DNA of 64,000 bases from Bacteroides sp. GM023 (GCF_014750685.1 NZ_JAAXGE010000001.1:434001-498000); one strand, 5' to 3'. Counted from the first letter of the stretch, positions 23,213 through 32,483 are shown. Notes: generated by a model from the sequence alone, not told the origin. Numbers and translations: made by a program.

Positions 23213-26089
23213 ATGAAAAGAAAATTTGTAAAAGTGATGCTCTTCGGAGCGTTGACGCTTGCAGTAAGTACAACTATAACAAGTTGTAAGGACTACGACG
23301 ATGATGTGAAAAATCTGCAAGAGCAGATTGACAAGATCAACTCAGGAAGTCCTGTTAGCATTGAGGACATGAAGACCGCAATTGCTGCCGCTAAAACAGA
23401 ATTGGCTACAGAGATTGACAAACTGTCTAAAGCTCTGGAGAACAAAGATGCATCAATTAAAGCGTTGGAAGATGAAATTGCTGATTTGAAGACTAAACTG
23501 TCGGCAGCGCAAGGGGATGCAACTGCTGCTAAAGAATTGGCGACAGCATTGTCTGCGAAACAAAATGAACTGAAACAATTGGTAGATGCTAATGACGAAA
23601 CTCTCACAGCTCTGAAAGCAAGCTATGATAAGCTGACTGGTGCTGAAGGTGATCTTGCTACCTTAAAGAAATTTGTTGCCGATTATCAAGCTAATAGCAT
23701 TATCAGCGAATATGCAAAATCGGATGAATTGTTGGCTGGTTTTATCAACAGTACAATTGCGGGACAACTAGAGGGGAAAGGTCTTGTAGAATATATAGAG
23801 AATGCTGTAAGTACTTCCATAGCAACAAAGCTTGCTAAAATAAATCAAGACATTGAGGCTATCACCGGAGAAAATGGTGCTTTAGCTCAGTTAGAGGATA
23901 AATTGGACAAGGCTCTGGAAGGTGATGATAATAATAAGGGAATAAAAGACCGGCTTAATGATTTGGAAGATACTAAGAAAGTTATTGACGACTTCTTGAA
24001 GGCTCATCCTGAACAATATACAGACTTTGCTGCTATCTTAAATCAGATTGAAACATTGCGTTCGAATTATGAAACGATGTTCACTCCGGCAAGTTTGCAG
24101 TCAAAAGTGGAAGAAGCCTTGAAGTCCGTTCTGGAAGATGCTGATTTTACCTTTAAGAGCTTGGTTGAAACTGTAAAACAACATGGTCTTGACATTGAGG
24201 CTATAAAAGAAATGGTACAAAGTGTAGTTTATGTTCCGAAAAATGTAGCAGGAACTGAAGAATTTACTACTCTGTATGCAAAAGCAAATCCAGCTGCAGA
24301 GTTTGGTATTATATCTCGTAGTAAAGATTTAGCTGTTAAATTCCGTGTTTCTCCTGCTAAGGCAGCCCTAGGATTTGAGAACGGAAAATACACAACTCTT
24401 TTGGATGCGCAAGCAATAACCCGTTCTACAAGCATCTTTGAAGTTGGCGAAATAAGTGTAGAGAAAGAGAATGGAGTGCCAACCGGTATTATAACTGTTC
24501 CTCTGATTGCCACTTCTGCTTCCACGGATTATGCTTTGTGTCTGATGATTCAGAGCAAAGAAGTAGGAACTGAGGTCGCTTCTGACATTACTTCAAGCTA
24601 TTTCCCTGTGTTAATGACAGAGAAATATATGACTGATGTTCAATATGTGACAGCAGAAACTGGTCGTGATATTATTTATAACGAGAAAGAATCTAGTTTG
24701 ATATTCGGAGATAATAAGGCTCAAGAAAAGTATGGTAAGACTCAAGCTAAGCTATATGACGATGAAGCTACTGCCGAAACAAATGCAGGTGCTTTTGAAG
24801 ATGTGCCTGAAGGTATCAAAGGCATCTTTAATACGAAGTTTGAGTTGAGTGGTGATAATGCAAGTTACTTCCAGATTGTTCCGACTACCGGAGAGGTGAA
24901 ATTATCATCCTCTGCCTTCAATCAAATCGGATTGGTAGGACAAACAGTAGATGTTGTTGCAAAAACCACGGTTGCAGGTATTGATGATGCATTCTCCACA
25001 ACTCTAACAAGTGGCGATGCAGTAAAAATTGCTCAGAAGTCTGAAAATCTTACTCCTAATTATTCTTTCAATGTTAATTGGGATAATACTGATGAACAGA
25101 CATTAGATATCAATATGGTTGATTTGTATAATAAGGGTGCGATTACAGAAGCTGCTTATAAGGCATTGGCAACAAGTGCGTTTGCAAAAACTGCTGATAA
25201 AGGTGTTGACTTTACTGTAGGGGCTGATAATGTATTGACAGTAACTGTTCCTCAAGGAAAAGTAGCCGGAACTTATAAACCGAAAGTTGTGATAACTGTA
25301 TCTGATGTGAAAACAATTACTGTAACAGCTACTGTTACAATAAAAGCTTTGACTGATGTTGCTTTGACTGAACCTGCTGCTAATGTGAAAGTAGATGCAG
25401 GTGTAACCGGAGGTAATGCTGCAACTGCTATTGCTGTAGAAGTAGGTGATGTGTCTACACTGTTCTCTAATTATACCGAAATCAATGATAAGGTCACAGC
25501 GGTAGGTGGTTCAATTAGCTTCTCGGTAGAGGGGGATGGTGCATCTTTGGTTGGTCAAAAACTGACTATAACGAAAGACTGTACTGGCCTTGTGAAAGTA
25601 ATAGCTACCGTAAAATGTGGTGAAGCGAAAGATGCGAAGTATACTGCAACTGTTTATGCTGATTCTAAATTGAGTGGAAAATGGACAGTACCTGCTGCTG
25701 CATCGCTTGCTAAAACTATATCTCCAGAAAAGACTGCTAAAATTGAGAACATATTGACAGGCTTTATTTGGAAAGATTATAGAGATAAAGTTATGTGGAA
25801 AGATGGTGAAGCTGTTGCCGGAGATGATTCTAACGGATTTGCAAACTCTGTAGCTGACCCTCTTGATATTTATGGTCTCGAAGCTCCGACAGTAGAATTG
25901 ACTGGTGCTAATGCTGATAAGTTTAAGCTTTCTGCCGATTATAAAGAACTGTCGTATTCTGACAAGGGACAAAATTTGGCGTCAAGAGAAGGTTTGTCAG
26001 TGACTATTAAAGTTACTGTTAACTCTCCTTGGGGTGGTGTAATTCCTGCTGAAGGCATTACTACAACAATGACTGTTACAGTTAAGTAG
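23213..26089 (+). CDS. Phase-variable S-layer-like surface lipoprotein (BT1927 type)
   Basis: A 958-residue protein with a lipoprotein signal peptide and lipobox ending at C25 (TITSCKDYDDDV). Residues ~30-135 and ~195-300 are coiled coil, rich in Ala, Glu, Lys and Leu. The rest is a series of beta-rich, Ig-like or cadherin-like repeats rich in Thr, Val and Ala (for example VTITVKAL-style strands at 680-760). This layout, the CKDYDDD start, and a recombinase plus invertible promoter directly upstream match the phase-variable S-layer protein described in B. thetaiotaomicron (BT1927) and its relatives. It should be exported to the outer surface, perhaps forming a lattice. Codon use is AT-richer than the neighbours. 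Confidence 0.85.
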   Translation: MKRKFVKVMLFGALTLAVSTTITSCKDYDDDVKNLQEQIDKINSGSPVSIEDMKTAIAAAKTELATEIDKLSKALENKDASIKALEDEIADLKTKLSAAQGDATAAKELATALSAKQNELKQLVDANDETLTALKASYDKLTGAEGDLATLKKFVADYQANSIISEYAKSDELLAGFINSTIAGQLEGKGLVEYIENAVSTSIATKLAKINQDIEAITGENGALAQLEDKLDKALEGDDNNKGIKDRLNDLEDTKKVIDDFLKAHPEQYTDFAAILNQIETLRSNYETMFTPASLQSKVEEALKSVLEDADFTFKSLVETVKQHGLDIEAIKEMVQSVVYVPKNVAGTEEFTTLYAKANPAAEFGIISRSKDLAVKFRVSPAKAALGFENGKYTTLLDAQAITRSTSIFEVGEISVEKENGVPTGIITVPLIATSASTDYALCLMIQSKEVGTEVASDITSSYFPVLMTEKYMTDVQYVTAETGRDIIYNEKESSLIFGDNKAQEKYGKTQAKLYDDEATAETNAGAFEDVPEGIKGIFNTKFELSGDNASYFQIVPTTGEVKLSSSAFNQIGLVGQTVDVVAKTTVAGIDDAFSTTLTSGDAVKIAQKSENLTPNYSFNVNWDNTDEQTLDINMVDLYNKGAITEAAYKALATSAFAKTADKGVDFTVGADNVLTVTVPQGKVAGTYKPKVVITVSDVKTITVTATVTIKALTDVALTEPAANVKVDAGVTGGNAATAIAVEVGDVSTLFSNYTEINDKVTAVGGSISFSVEGDGASLVGQKLTITKDCTGLVKVIATVKCGEAKDAKYTATVYADSKLSGKWTVPAAASLAKTISPEKTAKIENILTGFIWKDYRDKVMWKDGEAVAGDDSNGFANSVADPLDIYGLEAPTVELTGANADKFKLSADYKELSYSDKGQNLASREGLSVTIKVTVNSPWGGVIPAEGITTTMTVTVK

Positions 26090-26110
26090 GATAAGTATTG
26101 TAAAAAGGAT

Positions 26111-26154
26111 ATCTCCCTGTGTTTTTTCTTATTTTATTATAGGAATAGGGAGAT
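26111..26154 (+). terminator. Weak hairpin just after the surface-protein stop
   Basis: An 8-bp stem (ATCTCCCT at 26111-26118, complement at 26147-26154) with a 28-nt loop and some T residues after it. Confidence 0.45.
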
Positions 26155-26442
26155 GTTTCTTGAAACAAGAATAAGAGATCGTACTTACGAAAGGTCGATT
26201 TCTATCCAATAAAACCTTTCTCCGCCTTTTATGGTGAAGAAAGATGGCGAGAAGCAACAGATTCAAGAAATTTGCTTGTGAAGGTCAATCCTTGCAATCT
26301 GTTCTTCTGTAGACAAGGGATGCCACCCTTATTTCCCACTGGCATCTCTTGGAATATTCTCAGAGCATCTTCTATGTTGCGCTAGAATTAATATGCTAGT
26401 CCCTTATTTCCCTATAGATAAGGAGATGTTTTGAGAACACAG

Positions 26443-26488
26443 AAAGCCCGGGCTTGCGAAAGTCCGGACTTTTCATATCTTTTTTTTT
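26443..26488 (+). terminator. Strong intrinsic terminator
   Basis: GC-rich 11-pair stem with one mismatch and one G-U (AGCCCGGGCTT at 26445-26455 with 26460-26470), followed by a T-rich tail including nine T's in a row. The tail is on the + strand side, so it ends rightward transcription from the surface-protein gene. Confidence 0.75.
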
Positions 26489-26496
26489 ACTGAATA

Positions 26497-28244
26497 TTAA
26501 ATCTCCTCACATACCACCATCTTCATTCCGTGATAAACAACAACGATTTTGTGCAAAGTAGTTGTACCGATTGCTTTTTGCACCGTTTCGCTGTCAGCGT
26601 AGCGTTTGGCTTGTGCGATAGCTTCCTGTCGGAGTTGTTCTACCTTTTCATCACTGTCCTTTCCTTTGGCATACTTTAGTTCAATAATATATGAATGAAG
26701 CATGTCTTTATATATATCCAATAAGGGAAACATGAAAATATCGGCATATCCTTCCTGATTTTCCTGCTCGGAAATAGGACGATAGAAACGGTTCTGTGCA
26801 GTCATCGCCAATGTAAATCCATGCACGTACGCTTCCCCCTTTTGCTTGTCACGCTGGGAAGAGTAGCGGTGCAGACATTCGGCGATATAATTGAAGTAGG
26901 CTTTCCAGTCACCACGATAAGCCATGGCAGATGCTAGTTTTCCTTTTTCCCAATTATCAGAACGGAGGTCTGCTTCATTGTACGTATCCAGCAAGTAACT
27001 GTACAACTGTTCGCGCACTACTTGATTAGGAATAACCAACTTCGTTTCTCCTTCCAAAGTTCCACTGATAGTCAACATTCCAAAATAGAATAACAAACTG
27101 ATAAAGTTATCCGGCTCTGCAACTGTTTCGGCAGGAAAACCCGTTTTTAACTCACCAGTGATGTAACCTTGTTGCACCAATGTTTGGATAGAGATGCATC
27201 ATGGGCGAATTCTTTGTCTTTACGGATAAGCATTCGTAGTTTGTTATAATCTACGCGGATGTTTTCTTCTACCATATTGCGAGGCATGTATCCTCCGTTG
27301 CGAATGTAATTATCCACAAAGTAGAGTACCATATTGGAATTGTACATTGTGGTGCTTCCGTAGCTTTCCTCTGAAAAACAATAGTTGTCATACCAGGGTT
27401 TCATTGCCTCTATCAGTTCGTCGGTAGTATGGTGAAACTCGCAGGTAGTAGCATAATAATCAAGCATTGCCCGCACTTCTTTTTCATTAAATCCGGTCAT
27501 CTCATTGAATTCCGGAGAAAGTGAATAGTTGGTGCCGATGTTAAATCCACTGGTCAGATCATCCATCGTGACGGGGCTGACACCTGTCACGAAACAACGT
27601 TTGATTGTGGAATCCGTGCCTGCTTTTACCGTATCGAAGAAGCTGCGCAGATAACCAGTTCCGTGTGTCTCACTCTTATAATCTTCGAGGCAGGAAGGTT
27701 CTGACAAAATTTTGTTTGAAAAGTGATCGTATTCATCAATGAACAGATAAATCTGTTGATTGGTCTTAACGCATTCTTTATATAGATAATCCAGTTGTTC
27801 TACAGCGCCTTTCTTCTTATTCATCTCTTCCTTTATTCCTTTAGGAAGATATTGAGCGTAGACATCGCAGAAGAAGTTGAATTCAGTGTTGCAATGTGCG
27901 TCTAATGATTGCCGGTAACTTTTCAGTTCGGCGTTTACTACGGCAAAGTTCAGGTAAATAATGAGATATGAATTTCGTTCGGGAGTGGGATGCTTTCCTA
28001 TATACAGGTCGCCATACCATTTCTCAAACTTGTCTGCTTCCAATATATTATAATAATGTCGGAGCATGGAGATTGTCAAGCTCTTTCCAAACCTGCGCGG
28101 ACGGATATAGAAGAAATACTTGTTCGCATTCTCTATGAGAGGGATATAATGTGTCTTGTCCACATAGTAACAGTCGTCTTCGCGGACATCGATAAAGTTC
28201 ATCATTCCATATGGAATACGCTTACGCTTTGCTGGCTGGTTCAT
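26497..28244 (-). pseudogene. AAA-ATPase_like / PD-(D/E)XK nuclease-like gene, split by a frameshift
   Basis: Two overlapping frames together make one member of the AAA-ATPase_like plus PDDEXK_9 family, common in Bacteroides. The first (27147-28244) has a P-loop region (RRFGKSLTISML) and LFIDEYDHF. It ends in an out-of-frame tail, LSKHWCNKVTSLVS. The second (26497-27180) continues with TLVQQGYITGELKTGFPAET and the nuclease-like GYADIFMF...ELKYAKG motif. Adding one base near 27189 joins the frames as ...HDASLIQTLVQQGY..., so a single base seems to be lost. All motifs on both sides are intact, so the break is recent, a reading error, or a programmed shift. The function of the family is unknown. 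Confidence 0.8.
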
Positions 28245-28262
28245 AACTCTTTCATTTTCTCA

Positions 28263-28270
28263 CAAAAATA
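28263..28270 (-). promoter_or_regulatory. -7 box (TATTTTTG) of the split ATPase gene
   Basis: Matches TAnnTTTG on the minus strand, 19 bases before the start codon. No upstream box is clear. Confidence 0.4.
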
Positions 28271-28462
28271 ACAATAAAAAATGAATCTTGGTGGGAGGAA
28301 GTTATATAAATGACGGATTATCTTGGGAGGCTGTTAAAGAATGCTAGAGGATGTGCTAAATCATTGATAAGATAAGGAATCTGATCGGCAGGAGATATCA
28401 TATGGATCAGTGAAAGGTGATGTATACATAATTGAAATATAATTTATTCGTTAACTTAAAAC

Positions 28463-28494
28463 AAAAGGCGACCCGTTTCAACGAGCCGCCTTTT
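28463..28494 (-). terminator. Intrinsic terminator of rng
   Basis: Stem AAAAGGCG (28463-28470) with its complement at 28487-28494, further stabilised by a CGTT/AACG pairing inside. It lies just after the rng stop and reads into T's on the minus strand. Confidence 0.75.
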
Positions 28495-28498
28495 CTGT

Positions 28499-30073
28499 TT
28501 ATTTGATTTCGAATTCTTCCTTCATATCGATTTCCTCTCCATGTGTATCATAGAACACATATTGTAGGAATGCGAGTTTCTGACTTGGAATAATCTTGAT
28601 ACCGAATCCGTACTTCATCTGCCACTTCCGTTTCAGGGAAACGAGTCCCTGATTGATGTACGCAGCAACATACGGATGGACGTGTAACGAGAATTTCTTA
28701 ACCTTCAGTTTATTGACCAGGTAATCAATTTTACTCTCCAAAGTGTCCGTAAAGAGAATGGACGACTTGATAGTGCCTTTACCGAAGCAAGTAGGACAGA
28801 TTTCGGTCGTGTTGACGTCCATTGCCGGACGCACACGTTGGCGTGTAATCTGCATCAGCCCGAATTTGCTGAGCGGCAGAATATTATGCCGTGCCCTGTC
28901 TTTCTGCATATTGGCACACATTCGTTCATAAAGCTTCTGACGGTTTTCGGCTTCATTCATGTCGATGAAGTCCACGACGATGATACCACCCATATCTCTT
29001 AATCGCAGTTGGCGGGCCAGCTCGTCGGCTGCCCCCAGGTTTACTTCGAGTGCGTTGCCTTCCTGTCCGTTGGCATTCTTGGTGCGGTTGCCGCTGTTCA
29101 CGTCTACTACGTGAAGCGCCTCAGTGTGCTCAATAATCAGATAGGCACCACTCTTGTAAGAGATTGTTTTACCAAACGACGATTTAATCTGCTTGGTGAT
29201 ACCGAAATTGTCGTAAATGGGAAGCTGGCCTTTGTACAGTTTCACGATATTAGCCCGGTCGGGCGCAATCAGTGATACGTAGTCTTTGATTTCATTGTAC
29301 ACAGCCTCGTCGTTGACGTGAATATTCTCAAAAGAAGGGTTGAAGAGGTCGCGCAACAAACCTACGGCACGACTGGTTTCTTCATAAATCAACGTCGGAT
29401 ACTTGGTGGCTTTCTGTACTTTTGCCATCGCATCTTCCCAATGCTTTACCAGGACTTTAAGCTCTCCGTCGAGTTCGGCTACGCGTTTGCCTTCGGCTAC
29501 CGTGCGGACGATGACACCGAAGTTTTTCGGCTTGATGCTCATCAGCAGTTGTTTCAGGCGGGCGCGTTCTTCGCTCGATTTAATTTTTTGTGATACAGAA
29601 ACCTTATCGTTGAAAGGGATGAGCACGAGATAACGTCCGGCAAACGAAATTTCGGACGTCAGTCGCGGTCCCTTGGTGGAGATCGGTTCCTTTACGATTT
29701 GCACCACTACTTCTTGTCCCACCTTGAGTGTGTTGGATACAGTTCCATCCTTGTCGAGGTCGGGAAGCAGGGTTGCCTTGCTGATGGAGGCCAGCTTCTT
29801 CTTGTCGCTTAAAGTCTGCTTTACAAACTTTTCGAGTGAGTTAAATTGAGGACCCAAGTCTAAATAATGAAGGAAAGCGTCTTTCTCGTAACCGACGTCT
29901 ACAAAGCATGCATTTAGTCCGGGCATCAATTTCTTGATACGTCCCAAATACATATTGCCCACAGAAAAGGAAATGTTTCTTCCTTCGCTTTGAAGTTCTA
30001 CTAAGCTCTTATCTTCGAGAAGGGCGATGGAGACCTCTTTGGGCTGTACGTCAACTACTAGTTCACTTGTCAC
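28499..30073 (-). CDS. rng: Ribonuclease G/E family endoribonuclease
   Basis: A 524-residue protein, the length of RNase G rather than the longer RNase E. An S1 RNA-binding domain (~38-125, MYLGRIKKLMPGLNACFVDVGYEKDAFLH) is followed by the RNase H-like catalytic core, with the metal-binding DVNSGNRT and VVDFIDM motifs (~330 and ~360). The zinc-link CPTCFGKG near residue 430 joins protomers. It cleaves single-stranded A/U-rich RNA and takes part in rRNA maturation and mRNA decay. The gene follows the HU and small ribosomal-type genes on the same strand, but a strong hairpin separates them. Confidence 0.95.
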   Translation of the reverse strand: MTSELVVDVQPKEVSIALLEDKSLVELQSEGRNISFSVGNMYLGRIKKLMPGLNACFVDVGYEKDAFLHYLDLGPQFNSLEKFVKQTLSDKKKLASISKATLLPDLDKDGTVSNTLKVGQEVVVQIVKEPISTKGPRLTSEISFAGRYLVLIPFNDKVSVSQKIKSSEERARLKQLLMSIKPKNFGVIVRTVAEGKRVAELDGELKVLVKHWEDAMAKVQKATKYPTLIYEETSRAVGLLRDLFNPSFENIHVNDEAVYNEIKDYVSLIAPDRANIVKLYKGQLPIYDNFGITKQIKSSFGKTISYKSGAYLIIEHTEALHVVDVNSGNRTKNANGQEGNALEVNLGAADELARQLRLRDMGGIIVVDFIDMNEAENRQKLYERMCANMQKDRARHNILPLSKFGLMQITRQRVRPAMDVNTTEICPTCFGKGTIKSSILFTDTLESKIDYLVNKLKVKKFSLHVHPYVAAYINQGLVSLKRKWQMKYGFGIKIIPSQKLAFLQYVFYDTHGEEIDMKEEFEIK

Positions 30074-30159
30074 TGTTTTGTTTCCTTATTATTGATTGAA
30101 TCTCATTTATATGAACAACTTTTTTGACAAATTGTTCATTTTGGGTTAGCTACTTAAAC

Positions 30160-30203
30160 AAAGAACAAACTTGAAAGACATTAGCTTCGCAAGTTTGTTC
30201 TTT
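30160..30203. terminator. Perfect 14-bp hairpin between the HU/COX24-like genes and rng
   Basis: AAAGAACAAACTTG (30160-30173) pairs perfectly with 30190-30203 around a 16-nt loop. T-rich flanks on both sides allow termination in either direction. It ends the HU transcript before rng. Confidence 0.75.
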
Positions 30204-30229
30204 ATTTCTGTGTGATCCAGACTTAAAAA

Positions 30230-30322
30230 TTATTTTTTGCTTTTATGTCTGTTCTTTCTTAGTCTTTTTTTACGCTTGTGCGTAGACATTTTATGTCTTT
30301 TTTTCTTTTTTCCGCTTGGCAT
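30230..30322 (-). CDS. 30-residue basic protein, AURKAIP1/COX24 (mS38/bS22-like) type
   Basis: A very short gene. The peptide starts MPSGKKKKRHKMSTHKRKKR and ends RLRKNRHKSKK, so two thirds of its residues are Lys, Arg or His. The pattern KKxKHKMxxHKRKKRLRKxRH is that of the COX24/AURKAIP1 C-terminal domain, known as mS38 in mitochondrial ribosomes and related to mycobacterial bS22. Homologues of this length sit beside HU and rng in Bacteroides. The likely role is a tiny protein of the small ribosomal subunit. It begins 34 bases after the HU stop and is probably co-transcribed with it. Confidence 0.8.
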   Translation of the reverse strand: MPSGKKKKRHKMSTHKRKKRLRKNRHKSKK

Positions 30323-30356
30323 AGCTTCACATTTTATGGGTTAATACTCTTGTTTA

Positions 30357-30632
30357 TTATTTCTTTACTGAAATTGTAAATGTCTTAGCCGGTTTGAAAG
30401 CCGGAATGTTGTGCTCAGGGATAATAATCGTAGTATTCTTAGAAATATTACGAGCTGTTTTCTGTGCTCTTTTCTTCACTACGAAACTACCAAATCCGCG
30501 CAAGTATACATTCTCGTCGTTAGACAATGAATCTTTTACAGCGTCCATGAATGCTTCTACTGTTGTAAGAACTGTCTGCTTATCAATCCCAGTTTTCTTT
30601 GTAATCTCGTTTACAATATCTGCTTTAGTCAT
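30357..30632 (-). CDS. hup: DNA-binding protein HU
   Basis: A 91-residue protein of standard HU length. It starts MTKADIVNEITKKTGIDKQT, and the flexible arm region reads RGFGSFVVKKRAQKTARN then IIPEHNIPAFKPAKTF. In this arm the usual intercalating proline region is IPEHNIPAF. HU dimers bend and compact DNA without strong sequence preference. A -7 box lies 55 bases upstream. This is a core nucleoid gene, distinct from the long HU-HIG protein in the leftward cassette. Confidence 0.95.
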   Translation of the reverse strand: MTKADIVNEITKKTGIDKQTVLTTVEAFMDAVKDSLSNDENVYLRGFGSFVVKKRAQKTARNISKNTTIIIPEHNIPAFKPAKTFTISVKK

Positions 30633-30686
30633 TTTTCCTTAAAAAAAATATTATTACTATTATGTTATTGCTAATTTTTTGGACTG

Positions 30687-30694
30687 CAAATATA
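30687..30694 (-). promoter_or_regulatory. -7 box (TATATTTG) of the HU gene
   Basis: Matches TAnnTTTG on the minus strand, 55 bases before the start codon, in a very AT-rich stretch. Confidence 0.5.
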
Positions 30695-30779
30695 TAGCTT
30701 TTTAAGCTCCTAAAAAAATATATTATGCACATTTTTCTAAAAAAATGGTGGCGTTGAGTTTTCTTAGAGCCAAAAGAGT

Positions 30780-30787
30780 TACTTTTG
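30780..30787 (+). promoter_or_regulatory. -7 box (TACTTTTG) of mutY
   Basis: Matches TAnnTTTG. The nearest upstream box is GTTG at 30753-30756, 23 bases away. Confidence 0.5.
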
Positions 30788-30831
30788 TGTGGCTTTTGAA
30801 CAGCATATACAAGATAAATGTTAGATGATAC

Positions 30832-31896
30832 ATGATGACTGGTCCTATGAATAAGTTCAATGAAACAATTATAGAGTGGTATAAAGAGAACAAGCGCGAG
30901 CTGCCCTGGCGGGAATCTTCCGATCCGTATCTGATATGGATTTCGGAGATTATCCTTCAGCAGACACGGGTGGTGCAGGGATATGATTATTTTTTGCGTT
31001 TCATCAAGCGCTTTCCCGATGTGCGGACGTTGGCTGACGCGGATGAAGACGAGGTGATGAAGTACTGGCAGGGGTTGGGATATTATTCACGTGCCCGGAA
31101 TCTTCACGCTGCCGCAAAAAGCATGAATGGGGTTTTCCCGAAAACGTATCCGGAAGTGTTGGCTTTGAAAGGAGTGGGGGAGTATACGGCGGCAGCTATC
31201 TGTTCGTTTGCTTATGGCATGCCATATGCGGTGGTGGACGGAAATGTGTATCGTGTACTTTCACGTTATTTCGGCATCGATACGCCGATTGATTCGACAG
31301 AGGGAAAGAAGCTCTTTGCCGCTTTGGCGGACGAGATGCTGGATAGAAAACAACCGGCTCTTTACAACCAGGGAATTATGGATTTCGGGGCGATTCAGTG
31401 TACGCCGCAATCGCCTGATTGTTTGTTTTGTCCGTTGGCAGATAGTTGTTCGGCTCTTGCGAAAGGGTTGGTTGCCAAGCTGCCTGTGAAGCAGCATAAG
31501 ACGAAAACGATGAACCGTTATTTCAATTATATTTATGTACGTGCGGGCGCGCATACCTTTATAAGTAAGCGGACGGCGGATGATATCTGGAAAAATCTTT
31601 TTGAATTGCCTTTGATAGAAACTCCGGTGGCTGTGTCGGAAGAAGAATTTTTAGCTTTGCCTGAATTTCGGGCGCTTTTTGCTCCGGGTGAGCAACCGGT
31701 AGTCCGTTCGGTGTGCAGGGAAGTGAAGCATGTATTGTCTCATCGGGTGATTTATGCTAATTTTTATGAAGTGACATTGCCCGGAGAAACGGCTTCTTTC
31801 GGTAAGTTTCAGAAAATAAAGGCGGAAGAATTGGAGCAATATGCTGTTTCAAGGTTGGTGCACGCTTTTATTGAGAAGTATATTGATTCGAAATAA
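30832..31896 (+). CDS. mutY: A/G-specific adenine glycosylase MutY
   Basis: A base-excision repair enzyme that removes adenine mispaired with 8-oxoguanine. Visible signatures: catalytic Glu in SEIILQQT, the helix-hairpin-helix LKGVGEYTAAAI, catalytic Asp in VDGNVYRVL, and a [4Fe-4S] cluster C-x6-C-x2-C-x5-C (CTPQSPDCLFCPLADSC). A C-terminal NUDIX-like domain (~230-350) recognises 8-oxoG. Length is ~350 residues, typical of the family. The first ATG at 30832 gives MMTGPMNKF. Homology in length would also fit the ATG at 30847 (MNKFNETI). The gene precedes ssb. Confidence 0.95.
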   Translation: MMTGPMNKFNETIIEWYKENKRELPWRESSDPYLIWISEIILQQTRVVQGYDYFLRFIKRFPDVRTLADADEDEVMKYWQGLGYYSRARNLHAAAKSMNGVFPKTYPEVLALKGVGEYTAAAICSFAYGMPYAVVDGNVYRVLSRYFGIDTPIDSTEGKKLFAALADEMLDRKQPALYNQGIMDFGAIQCTPQSPDCLFCPLADSCSALAKGLVAKLPVKQHKTKTMNRYFNYIYVRAGAHTFISKRTADDIWKNLFELPLIETPVAVSEEEFLALPEFRALFAPGEQPVVRSVCREVKHVLSHRVIYANFYEVTLPGETASFGKFQKIKAEELEQYAVSRLVHAFIEKYIDSK

Positions 31897-31910
31897 AAGT
31901 TACAACAATT

Positions 31911-31942
31911 CTTGCATCCTATTGTTATTCTGTTTAATTTTG
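31911..31942 (+). promoter_or_regulatory. Promoter of ssb
   Basis: CTTG at 31911-31914, a 20-base gap, then TAATTTTG at 31935-31942. The -7 box is a full match and the upstream box is off by one base. The ATG is 42 bases downstream. Confidence 0.65.
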
Positions 31943-31983
31943 GCAGCAGATTTGAATTTAAGAATTATAAACTTGATACATAT

Positions 31984-32472
31984 ATGTCAGTAAATAAAGT
32001 GATATTGCTAGGAAACGTGGGACAAGATCCACGGGTGAAATACTTCGATGCAGGCTCAGCTGTGGCAACTTTCTCGTTAGCTACGACAGAACGTGGCTAC
32101 ACGTTGGCTAATGGAACCCAAATTCCCGACAGGACGGAGTGGCACAATATCGTTGCATCCAACCGCCTGGCTGAAATCGTAGATAAATATGTGCACAAAG
32201 GTGACAAATTGTACTTGGAAGGAAAGATTAGGACACGCTCTTACACCGACCAGGCAGGTGCTACGCGCTATGTCACCGAAGTTTATGTGGATAATATGGA
32301 AATGCTGTCTCCAAAAGGCACTAATCCGGGAGTTGCTGCTTCTGCACAACAGCCTGCCGCCGGTCAGCCACAGCAGATGCAACAGCCACAGCAAATGCAA
32401 CAGCCGCAGCAGACGCAGCAATCGCAAGCGCAGCCTGTACAAGATAATCCGGCAGATGACTTGCCGTTCTAG
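31984..32472 (+). CDS. ssb: Single-stranded DNA-binding protein
   Basis: A 162-residue SSB. The OB fold (residues ~1-110) starts MSVNKVILLGNVGQDPRVKY. A Gln/Pro-rich linker made of repeated QQPQQM units follows, and the conserved acidic tip DNPADDLPF at the end recruits replication and repair proteins. The Q-rich linker is built from near-identical 15-base repeats (32370-32420) that could vary in number. The open frame extends 24 codons upstream from a TTG, but the promoter lies inside that stretch, so the ATG at 31984 is the start. Confidence 0.95.
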   Translation: MSVNKVILLGNVGQDPRVKYFDAGSAVATFSLATTERGYTLANGTQIPDRTEWHNIVASNRLAEIVDKYVHKGDKLYLEGKIRTRSYTDQAGATRYVTEVYVDNMEMLSPKGTNPGVAASAQQPAAGQPQQMQQPQQMQQPQQTQQSQAQPVQDNPADDLPF

Positions 32473-32483
32473 TAATGTGATAG

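Larger units (their letters stand above)
26090..26496. other. 407-bp gap between the surface-protein gene and the broken ATPase gene
   Basis: Contains three hairpins (26111-26154, 26315-26350 and 26443-26472) and no supported gene. The middle one has an 11-bp stem with one G-U pair (AAGGGATGCCA/TGGCATCTCTT). The sequence AAGGAGATG or AGGGAGATG recurs near 26147 and 26420. Confidence 0.6.

Noticed and set aside
31912..31983. N-terminal extension of SSB from a TTG
   Set aside because: A TAnnTTTG promoter lies within it, and SSB proteins begin at MSVNKVILLG.
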